Of a DNA stretch of 47,017 nt, positions 24,401-27,874 are shown piece by piece. Location: NCBI GenBank assembly GCA_018267365.1, contig JAFDYQ010000038.1, forward strand, positions 1-47,017, read 5' to 3'. The notes beneath the pieces are model-generated. The model was not told the DNA's origin, did not search any database, and saw nothing but the letters and a program-made list of their open reading frames with translations. The translations under genes were made by a program, and so were the position numbers. The DNA comes from Bacteroidota bacterium. Its GTDB lineage: Bacteria; Bacteroidota; Bacteroidia; Chitinophagales; LD1. How positions within the stretch are numbered: the stretch's first letter is position 1; every line of letters begins with the position of its first letter.

Positions 24401-24476
24401 CCTGCTGGGCAAAAGTAGCCTGGGTAACTACCACAAATAATAATGTCAGAAATACGGAAGTAAACTTCTTCATCAT
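3408..24476 (-). CDS. Giant T9SS type B-sorted surface adhesin, 7022 residues (DUF7948, SBBP, GEVED, Ig/PKD-like and cadherin-like arrays, CHU_C)
   Basis: The predicted surface protein is exported by Sec (signal peptide, residues 1-24) and then by the T9SS. Order, approximate residues: a DUF7948-like domain (60-290, starting IWFEKNAGQ); SBBP-type propeller repeats (290-775, YLGG motifs); a GEVED domain (780-945, ending GEVEDYQV); a long array of Ig/PKD-like modules (945-3980), including about eleven paired units and one canonical PKD domain near 3140-3230 (FYNFGD); about 29 cadherin-like/Big_9-type repeats (3983-6930, PPVAVDD and NDSDPDGDPL motifs); and the gliding-motility-associated CHU_C sorting domain (6934-7022, FFPTGFSPNDD to RFVVLHR). 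I chose the ATG at 24476 because it opens directly on a classic signal peptide; the frame is open to a TTG at 24590, but that extension lacks a convincing start. The likely role is adhesion or gliding by analogy with SprB; the ligand is unknown. Confidence 0.93.
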   Translation of the reverse strand: MMKKFTSVFLTLLFVVVTQATFAQQAALAPMAVAAQGQTVSSHMGDVDPVIQASVKSTLRATTNMIWFEKNAGQFNNPEVLYGFRTAFGSMGVYNNKIRIVTNQKEWDEEENEANESKEGMPLQIVDLTFPGANGKWTVEPGTVSSVTGTYYTTTDKNEKGIRPLIYNEITLKNVYPGIDLRLYSGQSGAMEFDWIVSKAADYSKIKMQMTGQDALVAEKEGNITIKMHENNMTLMIPETFQTIGGSKKPYKASMVKVSDNILAYQVETGFDPAQPLVIDPVMMWSTYMHNGSSSFDEYLYSIASNSAGEVYCAGFTNEAMSVSYLNNVAAGYSNAYSTNPSTVLYKLNATGTNILAWTMTGVTGAANFPSDLDIFPDGRILLSYTEDVVQIFSATLAARSYSGSINTAAPANANHGVYQSVVAIDNATFYVSGSCTSAFPTSIVPANAPDPTFAGSSEGFIIRVTGANTTSLTAAWGTYVGGNNNETFASIASSTDKTKLAFAVHTVVGSGYPGTVNPVDNTIAGSTEILVGSFPISATPQTAFTAFSYLGGSSSEGLSTYSAIAGGPQGADKAVVCADNNYFYVGYNSSSTDIPGTTGVVQTSNRGGMDQVLARIPWNGSAGSGFVETYNGGSSDDLVGGIAVDFRSSNVLLFGTTTSSDYPANNTTPASPYYQNSFGGIIDISYASFSNNLATRTYGTYLGGSEKDYMGSTGILRGSGHLYYNNTNGLTYIGTTIHSDQSTVPAQWITNVPGFDKSIPAQTAGKDNHFIFEWNSNTFDYGDAPTAYDGSNAARSALTDKLRLGLTIDAETAALSSSQANGDDLSNTGSADDEDGVATIPTAFTGATTYSVSVSVYNNTGTTVNLRGWIDANGNGSFDAAESALVSVPTSTSQQTVTLSFTGLPAFVYGSGNTFLRIRVADATLSATAAQGEVGAGEVEDYQVCIKPNAGSDQSVCLVGTATMAASGTGTWSARAGNPGTATIASITNPSTTISNFSTTGTYGFVWTNATGCTDTVLVTVTTQPGAVTITPAAANICVGNSINLTASVSPSGGTFQWSPLSNITPVAGNTATVTVSPTSTQTYSVVYTLGGCTSSASRLVTVYPVVAADAGPNQTYCSNVSTTITLGGAPTASGGSNSYSYAWSPPTNLSSISIANPFITSVVSGTTTYYVTVTDNVTGCTSRDSMTLVINPAVTVSIALSDTDLCLGQVTTLAATGTPAGGTYSWSPTIGMTPAAGNTASVSVGPSANQTYTVLYSLAGCTNSASRKVNVYPTVGAEAGADQTYCLPVGTLPSIGGSPTATSGSGSYTYSWSPTTRLNNPNAANPTLTSAVASSIVYYVTVTDTKSGCTAVDSMRMTINSQATVTISSPDTSLCAGQSTTLSASGLPAGGTYSWSPTNYMTPVAGNTATVTVAPPANQTYQVTYTASGCSGTATKTVNVVPAVAAHAGGNQTYCMPYATTITLGVPGGTATGGSGNFSYNWSPTTRLSNASVANPTLTSNVASTITYYVTVTDNVSGCTSVDSAVITLNPAVVASAGPATSVCNGLGVTIGGSPTGSGGTGTLTYSWSPTTGLSSSTAANPVASPTVLTTYTVTVTDSKGCSATSAVTVTVNPKPTADAGPGQNLTACSAASVVIGGSPTASGGTPGYTYLWSPAGGLSSSTIANPSVSQIGSTTLYTVTVTDAKGCTSAASVNVTVVGSTLQVDAGVNASYCANSGSSTVLTGTVTGGTAPYTYQWSPATGLSSTSSISTTANPSAAGSYLYTLNVTDNNGCNASDTVRLTVWPSVVASAGSAVSICNGSSTTIGGVPTASGGTSPFVYAWAPGTGLSSTSIANPVASPLLNTTYNVTVTDAHSCSATSSVAVTVNTNPLAHAGSNQTYCLPVTSIITLGAVPAATGGSGTYSYTWSPSTGLNNAGVANPTVTVSGAGSTKYYLTVTDGNGCYGVDSTNLTILPQPSVSVAAADTDICTGQTTTLTASGSPAGGTYQWYPQVSMTPSSGAAASVDVAPTTNQTYFVIYTQGSCSDTASKTVRVFSNVVASAGPNQTYCLPVTSTITLGGVPSASGGSGSYTYAWSPSGNLSSASVANPTVTSVAAGTTIYSLTVTDKVSGCQATSTMTLVINPTATVTISPTDTDLCTGQSTTLTAVGSPGGGTYQWSPTFNMSPGAGNSASVTVAPSGTQRYQVTYTANGCAGSTAITVNVYPNVVAHAGINQAFCLPYSGTIFLGSSSAATGGSGSYSYHWSPTANLSDSAAPNPIVAKVNTNTEYYLTVTDNVTGCSSVDSTHITIDTHATLTINSSDTDLCFGQTTVLNGVASPAGGTYQWIPIVYLYPGTGNTPSVTVGPVTTQLYELIYSRNGCQDTAYKQVNVYPTVVADAGPDQTFCLPQSGTVTLGGSPTAAGGSGAFSYTWAPSTNLNDTSASNPVLTALVPGTYKYFVTVTDNKSGCTSVDSTVLTISPSVSVSATASQTNICGGGSAVLTATGTPAGGNYQWNPIIAMSPANGNAAVVTVTPNPGTQAYFVYYDLNGCRDTDMVTITTYPQPLVDAGPDQSYCLPVTSIVRVGNTATGGSGNFSYHWSPAGNVSDSAAARPRVTQLTTSGTTDYVVAVTDLTTGCIAMDSAKVTINVKPSIVITSPDTDLCSGQCATLTAAGSPAGGNYQWTPTGNLTPFAGNTAAVTFCPTGVGSFHLQVIYGDLTSFVTNDGDTIVTPTGCYDTAYKTINVFSTPVAHAGGNKAYCLPVSGTIALGDTPTATGGSGRYIYTWSPSFGLSDSTAAHPLVADTAVLNVMYHLTVTDSISGCTAFDSARIIINPQSTVSISSADTDLCVGQNTTLTAVGAPPGGTYMWSGPFITPAAANTASVSVAPTGTQTYTVVYTLSNCSATAYKTVRVFSGPVAHAGPNKSFCPPTTSVQIGQNATGGSGSYTYLWASSPAGFTSTSVSPTVTPTAGTTIYYVTVTDAISGCTGTDSVIVTKHSAPPVDASDDKGICAGGSTQLIATGALSYQWSPTGGSMVPSNGASQTVTVAPTATTSYTVVGTDIFGCTASDTVQVRISPSLVVFVPSIMMCQGDTAGLRVNLTGPNYRYQWSPSIGITCLTCAYPLVSPSTINNFYTVTVTDTITGCTGTYTDTVTAHERPQSHFAADIVCAGTPVGFHDQSASSDGAITSWFYNFGDTTTLADTSHLQNPSYTYTSYASSYDAYQMVTTIYGCSDTSHSQITAHPPVIPTAGPDTVIGQGSSVVLSATGGTSYVWSPTTGLSSPNSSNPVATPLATTTYYVTVTNSFGCIGTDSVHVVVVLAPDVTAGPDTFVCVGSPMTLQGFSKVSGATYQWFSSPPLYIDTPTHARPTVVPSFPGVYTMILKVTYFRNGIYVSAYDTMYLTANPVPVITATPDSATICSGSAYHIALSSSLPGTTITWTGSDGSSGSGNAINATVINNGTTDSLITYMVIGTQPGGCADTIRVPVVIRPIPTVSKSGFPTEICSGTTFAGTVTSNIPGATINWSSNTGLNGTGGNISVILNNPNPTAQLVIFSFTASYGSCTSTVLYDTVRVNPLPSADAGPDQTIAACSTDSVQIGGAPTASGGTPIYTYLWSPPIGITGYTTASNPYVRHLGANTTYTVTVTDKKGCTATDQVVVRVTPATLAISITPPANSSSLTWCENSGQSVDLTVNVTGGTAGYTYLWTPTTNLSDTDQQVTTANPQMAGSYPYTILVTDASGCQASLSRTITVKPLPHPVIIGLDSHYCASSPQVALTASISGGTWSGAGVVNTGSGFVFRPASVGAGSYLITYTVTQNGCTHDTSQVVVVDPLPTVSITGNNPSYCTFDALDTFTGTPAGGTWSGPGINASTGVFNPALVSVPNNISTTVTIRYRLAGGSTTCTDSTSVNITIYKSLPVTVTASADTTCQGGAIVLTPSYPSQPIANNIQWYDVNGTFITNSLNSITVHPTRPNHGYVAVISSLQGCSARDTITLHVNQPPVAVDDYDSTCLNTPFTFDVTINDTDPERNGSTVRVLSVKYGTASVVSNNVMYTPVYGYHGLDTVTYQICNVNCTADCDTGKAYIYVCPQNLPPTADTIRYTAYQNTPHDVNVELATSDPNGDPLNISIVGTYDTTLTVIQTSNGAYTVTGTTVGTYPIVYQVCDTDQYPIHVLCDTAVIFANIIPNNPLVNHPPVANNDFATTTGIQPAIVNVRGNDTDPDGNPLTIPALGGSGVTTHGHFTVNAVDGSIIFQPNTGLAQGIYYDTVNYCISDITTIAPQPLTSCAILVITINEIDVPGNRPPVAVDDHVSVAQGTPVNVNVKGNDSDPDGDPLGTPTVLTATTAGTIISVSSNGTVVYVPNPGIHSINGQPIDSFTYRVCDTLSINPPVGLCDTANVYVFVNPANLPPTADTVRYTQLVGTPHDVNILLAVSDPNADPLTITVIGTPDPSLNIVRTGNGGYTITGTTPGTYTIQYQVCDTDQYPVHVLCATSVIVATIVPDTSSPLPPVANNDYATTTGTPAVVNVRGNDSDPQGNPLTTPTIVGVINIIPHGTWSVDGSGNVVFTPTPGLPAAIYYDTVRYQVCDAVYPGLCATALVIVTTNLVDTPIANRPPLAVDDHLTVPQNSVNAVVNVKGNDSDPDGDPLGTPTIIAGVHNGTIGSVSTNGDVTYTPVPYLHSINGQPVDSFVYVICDTLSAHAPAPKCDTATAYINVAGQNLPPVANNIYVSTPENTPLGVNVASGAYDPNGDPLHYTYPAGGSSTQGGAVVTTGNGSVNYFPPTGFTGVDSFQYSVCDTSPYVVHVLCDSAWVVVNVTNPGDTFANHPPVASNDYGVTVPGATTNVNVIANDSDPDGNPIRVTTVTATTSLGGTATIGFNNTVNYTAPATVADSIVVDTFSYVICDSSSRPVYSLCDTALVFITINKYDTPTIHHNLPPVAVDDFSHICQDEYSFVNVLNNDIDPNGDVLTVTSIVTAPTHGIAAVSSPSIAYIPAQYFFGQDSLQYRVCDTRTPAQCDTAWVHYTVNLINHRPLAAQDTISTNMNTAVNVAVTLNDEEPDHDSTTLAIVTPPVHGTAVQVGNTYTYTPTPGYAGDDTFYYRVCDVMNPAATYCSPYTPLCDVGMVSIHVLHHPPHIPPTFDTIPQDTTTVTICLMLSDTDGNSVKVTSFPCGAYHGTAGFASGDSCVTYLPNPGFVGNDSFCVVVCDNVIPALCDTDYVHITVTPKCIPPVAVADTFTVFHLVSGAVLNVTANDTNHTASALSVSIITAPATGIAFVSGNTIRYTPTVTSGTDQFTYAICSVNPVCTSCDTGTVFVNITGTATTPPVAVNDTVRIPQDSSVCVAVMANDRPGSNPIHVTGATTPSHGTNTVSAGGVICYVPTHGFFGTDSFHYTICDNGAPQLCSTATVIVTVTPNPHPPVAVNDYATSTQGTLVVVNVTGNDSDPDGNLNTGSVTLVTLPAHGAVTNIDAVTGAVTYLPTAGPYVGIDSFKYSVCDSTPVSLGGPLCATATVYINITPANHPPHAPDTTVTIPQDSFILVCPVVTDMDPGQIITTASVCPPSHGSAVIIAGSTCVTYTPAPGFVGIDSFCYVACDNGTPGLCDTGIITIVVTPVPHCPVAVKDFVNAADTIAVVINELNNDRNVGTVGAGYSVTILNGPDAGNTAVLNANGTITYTAAAGYVGIDHINYFVYDSVDHCGDSAQILIYVVDTACIGPVAYDDAATVCEGSIVSLNVLANDYLGNNTSVPVVSVIGTGSHGLGYVNTTTGLVEYAAPNLYHGTDIVTYQVCTSCPSGPRCDTGTIAINILITNHAPVAVDDTATMIEDHIDTIDVVSNDYDVDGDPLTVSISAQPANGTLRVAGNKLIYTPYPNYCGTDTFGYQVTGLTGSPACPGQRAWDLGLVFVNITCVPDTPVIPDTLVHVPEDSIITVCIPYTDPDLGDHHTATVLCAPSHGTWVSIPTASDTPQTVCMTYKPDSNYHGIDSACIVICDNTTPTPLCDTSHVTIIVDPRNEPPVVQDQYVSTPENTPVGVNISTGASDPNGDPLTYGYPGPGPGHGTWTPDAHNNGTGIYTPAAGYLGADSFTVVVCDNSPYFVNVLCDTATVYVNVYDTSSVPNHAPVANTDYAVTDTAQAIIVYVAANDLDPDGDQLTIPHIVPGPTAGGHGDIGYNAANQVVFTPVGPFSSPITVDSFQYSICDTLSAHTPAPLCDTAWAYITINAVDTSVHQNLPPVAVDDYASTQYGHDVIIPVLHNDSDPNGDPIHVTTTVLPGDSVAQDGTVTVNANGTITYAPFTGPGRGPNANNPDTFYYVICDTSAYLPHSLCDTARVVVTVPNSVQGVNDNTLTGSTVAVTVHVKANDYDPELDSFYVVGTMVQPHNGTAVLTDSVNGIYTYTPNGTICSPTGGVTDSFAYEVMDVYGAIDTAWVYVHVKCCEVVANDDTFSIYQGDSLIAGILVNDNLDPTIPHHITFGNTTNLHGTLAVVGDSVIFRPDSGYCGTSFFTYVVSDTCGRDTANVSIHITCANIHPPTLVNDTIGLCYGTDSIINVLANDYDIDSNAIAIDTFTQGSHGAVVRSGTSLLYTPVAGYMGRDTFTYRACDNGVPVLCSTATVFIDIHKCSPPIIVDTTVHDTVLACSQNNTICIDSIYMGPGYSVHFTGFCDSSDHGLTVISTVDSTTGLYGTLCITYTPDCDTIAGGTGYVGNDTICLVICSNGVDTSCTNVHVIVTVVPKPPVDSIWANDDVVYTCDAIDTIHVMANDGFEPDPGNPLTGTAIHVVVAGNSAGKAPALGTITIVGNDIIYTPNPSEDGTDTFRYVIADNGNPQQFDTATVYVYVCKLPPIHTVDDNGSCMDTTALVNTPGTIHVIDNDTLIPATDTVMAIVTKPQHGQATVNPDFTITFTPDSGFFGSDNLEYSVCESVTGSTLVTCDTASVCINVVDTVTPCFFPTGFSPNDDTYNDVFTFPCAEKFPNATIKIFNRWGDEVYESVGPYRNDWSGTNMQGNKLPDGTYYFIYQYNDGSGKSEARFVVLHR
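3411..3677 (-). other. CHU_C / T9SS type B sorting domain of the giant adhesin
   Basis: The last 89 residues (6934-7022) form the gliding-motility-associated C-terminal domain. It reads FFPTGFSPNDDTYNDVF, then IKIFNRWGDEVYES, then LPDGTYYFIYQY and the final basic RFVVLHR. This domain directs proteins to the type IX machinery and, in the type B class, commonly to PorP/SprF partners. It is complete, so the giant protein is not truncated at its 3' end. Confidence 0.93.
3690..12530 (-). repeat. Array of about 29 cadherin-like (Big_9-type) protein repeats
   Basis: Residues about 3983-6930 of the giant protein consist of units of roughly 90-105 residues. Each unit usually starts with (N/H)xPPVAxxD, has a calcium-site-like NDSDPDGDPL, then YTPxxGFxGxDSFxYxVCD and closes with LCDTAxVxVxV. 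The two cysteines near the end of most units bracket a loop of variable length. Acidic DxDxDGD-like motifs suggest calcium-dependent folding, known for such tandem adhesin repeats. Repeats diverge enough that each can be told apart, except for the near-duplicated blocks listed separately. Confidence 0.88.
10365..12251 (-). repeat. Tandem duplication of a three-repeat block inside the cadherin-like array
   Basis: Two successive blocks of about 948 and 939 bases (12251-11304 and 11303-10365) each encode the same ordered trio: an NLPPTADT repeat with HDVN and CDTDQYP(I/V)HVLC, then an NNDxATTTG repeat with NVRGND, then an NRPPxAVDDH repeat with VKGNDSDPDGDPLGTP and IHSINGQP or LHSINGQP. The matching members resemble each other far more than they resemble their direct neighbours. 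The whole block therefore duplicated as a unit. Confidence 0.85.
15500..21150 (-). repeat. Array of paired Ig/PKD-like modules (about 168 residues, about 500 bases per pair)
   Basis: A first module (AGPNQTYCLP, then TxTLGGxPTAxGGSGSYxYxWSP, ending VTVTDxxSGC) alternates with a second (SSxDTDLCxGQxTTL, then PAGGTYQWSP, ending YxxxGC and a VxVYP linker). The AGxxQTYC starts recur about every 500 bases at roughly 21130, 20625, 20110, 18825, 18330, 17825, 17310, 16810, 16255 and 15745. Between about 18850 and 19880 the alternation is broken by several single modules (SVCNGLG, LTACSAAS, ASYCANSG, SICNGSS). One second-type module near 16300-16400 carries an insertion of about 20 residues. Each module has one or two cysteines in fixed places. 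Confidence 0.85.
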
Positions 24477-24666
24477 ATTCGAATTTGAATGTGTCTTAGA
24501 TTGGTATAGGGATGACACCGGCGCAAAAAACAATGAGCCGGGCAGGGAAAGGACAGTCGTAGAAATAAAAAGTAAATAGGTCTTATTCAAGGCTTTGTAT
24601 AATTGGGTTTGGAATCAGGTCTTCAACTTGTAAACAGTGTATACACACTTCTACTTGTTAAAGGCC

Positions 24667-24698
24667 CAAATATACGTGCCGCCTTTCTAATTGTCAAA
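24667..24698 (-). promoter_or_regulatory. Bacteroidota-type promoter for the giant adhesin gene
   Basis: Read on the minus strand, a TTTG box (24698-24695) is followed after exactly 20 bases by TATATTTG (24674-24667), a perfect fit to the Bacteroidota consensus TTTG-N19-21-TAnnTTTG. It lies between the pckA terminator and the giant gene, so the adhesin is transcribed independently of pckA. A start about seven bases downstream would leave a leader of roughly 180 bases before the ATG at 24476. I see no strong hairpin or riboswitch in that leader. Confidence 0.75.
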
Positions 24699-24743
24699 TA
24701 AAAGTGGCAATAGGTCAAATTCCTCGACCAAAAAGTGACCCAC

Positions 24744-24775
24744 AAAAAATACATAGTGCCCACATAAGTGGGCAC
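24744..24775 (-). terminator. Rho-independent terminator of pckA
   Basis: A perfect 8-base stem (24756-24763 GTGCCCAC with 24768-24775) encloses a 4-base loop. On the minus strand it is followed by a T-rich run (TATGTATTTTTTG). It starts 47 bases beyond the pckA stop codon and upstream of the giant gene's promoter, cleanly separating the two transcription units. Confidence 0.85.
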
Positions 24776-24821
24776 CAGTAGATTTTGTTAAAACCATAAG
24801 GTAATCCTTATCAGCTCAGGC

Positions 24822-26444
24822 CTATACGGCTTTCGCTTCTACTTTGGGAGCAGCGGCCTTGATCTCCTCAGATGCCTGAGAGGCATATTTCTCAAAGTTC
24901 TTGTTGAACTGGATAGCCAGTTCATTCGCCTTAGCATCGTAGGCGGCCTTGTCTGACCAGGCACTGCGCGGATCCAGTATTTCTGCCGGTACGCCGTCTG
25001 CAGACTTTGGTACCGACACACCAAATACCGGGTGGGCGGTGTATTCTACCTTATTCAGCTTGCCGGACAGGGCAGCGGTGATCAGCGCACGGGTATGCGG
25101 CAGGCTCATACGCTTGCCTACTCCATAACTGCCACCTACATAACCGGTATTGAGCAGCCAGACATTGATATGTGATTTTTCGTGCAGCTTCTCTCCCAGC
25201 AGTTTAGCATAGTCTGCCGGGTGCAGCGGCAGGAAGGCTGCGCCGAAACAGGCCGAGAAAGTCGTCTGCGGCTCTATTACTCCTACCTCTGTACCGGCCA
25301 CCTTTGAGGTAAAGCCGGATAGGAAGTAATACATAGCCTGACCTGCAGTCAGCTTAGATATAGGAGGCAATACACCAAAGGCGTCATACGTCAAAAAGAA
25401 AATATTCTGTGGCTCACCACCCTTTGATACAGGCAGTGCATTCTCTATAAAGTGAATAGGATACGAGACCCGGGTATTCTCTGTTTTGGCCTTGCTGGCA
25501 TAGTCTACCGTGCGGGTGCCTTCATTGAATACGATATTCTCCAGGATAGCACCATGACGGATAGCGCGGAAGATATCCGGCTCCTTCTCAGCAGACAGGT
25601 CTATACACTTGGCATAGCAGCCACCTTCAAAGTTGAATACAGAATTGCTATCCCATCCATGCTCATCATCACCGATCAGCGGGCGGTTAGGATCAGCTGA
25701 GAGCGTAGTCTTGCCTGTGCCAGACAGACCAAAGAAGAGCGCTACGTCGCCGTCCTTACCCTCGTTAGCCGAGCAGTGCATGCTCAGCACCTTGCGGTCG
25801 TGCGGCAGTACGAAGTTCAATACGCCGAAAATACCCTTCTTTATCTCACCTGTATAGGCAGAGCCGCCTATGATTATCACCTTGCGGGTAAAGTTGAGCA
25901 GTGTAAAATTATGCTGACGTACGCCGTCTTTCTCACCATCAGCGTGGAAGCTTGGTGCCTGTATCACCAGCCAGTCATGATTGAAACCGGCTATTTCCTC
26001 CCTGGACGGGCGCAGGAACATATTGCCCGCAAACATATTGGCCCAAGGGTTTTCATTTACCACGCGCACATTGAGCTTATATGACTCATGCGCACACGCT
26101 ACGCAGTCGCGTACGAATACGTCTTTGCCTGCCAGATGGGCCGTTATCTTATCATATAGTGCATCAAACTGCGCCGGAGTGATAGGTGTATTAAATGTGC
26201 TACCCCAGTCTACGGAGTCTGCAGTGACGTCATCCTTTACTATAAACTTGTCCTTAGGCGAGCGGCCGGTAAATTCGCCTGTGTCTACCGCCAGAGCACC
26301 GGTATCGTTCAGTACGCCTTGTCCTCTCTTGATCGTTTCCTCTATCAGTTCTTCGGGTGTCAGATTCCAGTATTGCGTTTTAGTACCTTTGATGCCTACC
26401 GATGCGAGATCTGCATTCTGGTTTTTGTGGCCCACTATTGCCAT
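24822..26444 (-). CDS. pckA: ATP-dependent phosphoenolpyruvate carboxykinase
   Basis: This 540-residue cytosolic enzyme converts oxaloacetate and ATP to phosphoenolpyruvate, ADP and CO2, the entry step of gluconeogenesis, or the reverse for CO2 fixation. The P-loop (kinase-1a) GLSGTGKTT is at residues 239-247 and the kinase-2 metal site LIGDDEHGW at 256-264. The substrate-binding arginine region GEFTGRSPKDKF is near 56-67, and IGGSAYTGEIKK near 192-203 carries the family lysine. Length is normal for the ATP-dependent family, and the GTP form is excluded by these motifs. The gene is monocistronic: it has a -7 box about 33 bases before its start and a strong terminator behind it. It is divergent from pepP. 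Confidence 0.97.
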   Translation of the reverse strand: MAIVGHKNQNADLASVGIKGTKTQYWNLTPEELIEETIKRGQGVLNDTGALAVDTGEFTGRSPKDKFIVKDDVTADSVDWGSTFNTPITPAQFDALYDKITAHLAGKDVFVRDCVACAHESYKLNVRVVNENPWANMFAGNMFLRPSREEIAGFNHDWLVIQAPSFHADGEKDGVRQHNFTLLNFTRKVIIIGGSAYTGEIKKGIFGVLNFVLPHDRKVLSMHCSANEGKDGDVALFFGLSGTGKTTLSADPNRPLIGDDEHGWDSNSVFNFEGGCYAKCIDLSAEKEPDIFRAIRHGAILENIVFNEGTRTVDYASKAKTENTRVSYPIHFIENALPVSKGGEPQNIFFLTYDAFGVLPPISKLTAGQAMYYFLSGFTSKVAGTEVGVIEPQTTFSACFGAAFLPLHPADYAKLLGEKLHEKSHINVWLLNTGYVGGSYGVGKRMSLPHTRALITAALSGKLNKVEYTAHPVFGVSVPKSADGVPAEILDPRSAWSDKAAYDAKANELAIQFNKNFEKYASQASEEIKAAAPKVEAKAV

Positions 26445-26476
26445 ATATATCCTTTTTGTTTTTGAAAAGAGGTTCG

Positions 26477-26484
26477 CAAATGTA
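26477..26484 (-). promoter_or_regulatory. Probable -7 box of the pckA promoter
   Basis: On the minus strand the octamer TACATTTG matches TAnnTTTG exactly and lies 33 bases before the pckA ATG. I see no good -33 TTTG at the right distance; one TTTG occurs only 10 bases upstream. The expected start point leaves a leader of about 26 bases. Confidence 0.5.
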
Positions 26485-26534
26485 AAAAAAAGAACAAACT
26501 CAGCGCCTTGACTTTAATCTTAGGCGGCTTTACC

Positions 26535-26542
26535 TACATTTG
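26535..26542 (+). promoter_or_regulatory. Probable -7 box of the pepP operon promoter
   Basis: The octamer TACATTTG matches TAnnTTTG exactly, 24 bases before the pepP ATG. A TTGAC sequence lies upstream at 26508-26512, but its spacing of 24 bases is longer than the preferred 19-21. The box is identical to the one used divergently for pckA on the other strand. Confidence 0.5.
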
Positions 26543-26565
26543 TCTCTACATATCTCAAATTTAAC

Positions 26566-27861
26566 ATGAAATACGACAAGATAGATAGCCGGCTCTTTGT
26601 GCTGAACCGCAAGAACTTTGCGAAGCAGATGAAGCCCAACTCCATCGCCATCTTTGTGTCTAATGAATTGGCTACCCGCAGTGCCGATGCCAGCTACAAG
26701 TGGCGTCAGAATCCGGACCTCTTCTATCTCACAGGTGTAGACCAGGAGGATACATTCCTTGTCCTCTTTCCCGATGCACCGGTAGCGGAGTGGCGCGAGA
26801 TGCTATTTGTGCGCCGTACCGACGAGCATATCCGCACCTGGGAGGGCAATAAACTGACCAGAGAGGAAGCAGCCGGTGTGTCAGGTATCAAGGAGGTGCG
26901 CTGGTCAGACAGCTTCGCCGCAGCACTGCCGGGCCTCATCTATCAGGCACAGAATATCTATCTCAATACAAACGAAAATGATCGCAGTGGCGATACCAGC
27001 GAGTCAGGTGAATTCAAGTTTGCAGCGAGGCTGAAAACACGCTACCCGCTGCATACATTCTACCGCTCCGCTCCTATCATGGCCGCGCTGCGTACCGTCA
27101 AGTCTGAATATGAAGTCGCGCTGCTGCGCAAGGCCTGCGAGATCACCGAGCAGGGCTTCCGCCGCCTGTTGAAATTTGTAAAGCCCGGTGTATGGGAATA
27201 CGAGATCGAGGCCGAACTGTCTCACGAGTACCTCCGCAGCCGCGCCACTGGCCATGCCTACGAGCCGATCATCGCCTCCGGCGAAAGTGCCTGTGTGCTG
27301 CACTACGTGAGCAATGACCAGCAGTGCAAAAAAGGCGACCTGCTCCTGCTGGACTGCGGCGCAGAATACGCCAACTACAATGCCGACCTGACCCGCACCA
27401 TCCCCGTAGATGGCCGCTACACCAAGCGCCAGAAAGAAGTCTACAACGCCGTGCTCCGCGTGATGAAAGAAGCCCGCAGCATGATGCGCGAGGGACTGGT
27501 GCTATACGACTTTAATATGGAGGTGGGCAAGATCATGGAGTCTGAGTTGATCGGCCTCAAGCTGCTTAATAAGGCAGATGTAAAAAAGCAAGATCCTAAA
27601 GCGCCACTCTTTAAAAAGTACTTCCCGCACGGTACAGCTCACTTTCTCGGCATAGACGTGCATGATATAGGTAACCGCTACGCGAAACTCAAAGCAGGCG
27701 CCGTACTGACCTGCGAACCGGGCATCTACATCCGCGAGGAGAAGATCGGCATCCGTATAGAAAACAACATTCTCATCACCAAAGGCAAACCGACTGACCT
27801 CATGGCCACCATACCTATAGAGACCGAGGAGATAGAGGAACTGATGAATAGCAAAAAATAA
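26566..27861 (+). CDS. pepP: Aminopeptidase P family Xaa-Pro aminopeptidase (M24B)
   Basis: This 431-residue cytosolic dimetal peptidase releases the N-terminal residue from peptides with proline in second position. An AMP_N domain spans about residues 5-140 and the M24 pita-bread domain about 175-420. The five metal ligands are all present and match the E. coli PepP pattern: D263 and D274 (in LLDCGAEYANYNADLTRTIP), H359 (HGTAHFLGIDVHD), E384 (LTCEPGIYI) and E399 (IRIENNIL). It opens a plus-strand run with pssA, purS and rsmI, and is separated from pssA by 68 bases that include a 30-base palindrome. It shares a 121-base divergent promoter region with pckA. Confidence 0.93.
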   Translation: MKYDKIDSRLFVLNRKNFAKQMKPNSIAIFVSNELATRSADASYKWRQNPDLFYLTGVDQEDTFLVLFPDAPVAEWREMLFVRRTDEHIRTWEGNKLTREEAAGVSGIKEVRWSDSFAAALPGLIYQAQNIYLNTNENDRSGDTSESGEFKFAARLKTRYPLHTFYRSAPIMAALRTVKSEYEVALLRKACEITEQGFRRLLKFVKPGVWEYEIEAELSHEYLRSRATGHAYEPIIASGESACVLHYVSNDQQCKKGDLLLLDCGAEYANYNADLTRTIPVDGRYTKRQKEVYNAVLRVMKEARSMMREGLVLYDFNMEVGKIMESELIGLKLLNKADVKKQDPKAPLFKKYFPHGTAHFLGIDVHDIGNRYAKLKAGAVLTCEPGIYIREEKIGIRIENNILITKGKPTDLMATIPIETEEIEELMNSKK

Positions 27862-27874
27862 TTCCATCGTAGCC

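Noticed and set aside
24477..24590. N-terminal extension of the giant protein from the codon at 24590
   Set aside because: The codon at 24590 is TTG, and the following residues do not form a better signal peptide than the one beginning at the ATG at 24476.
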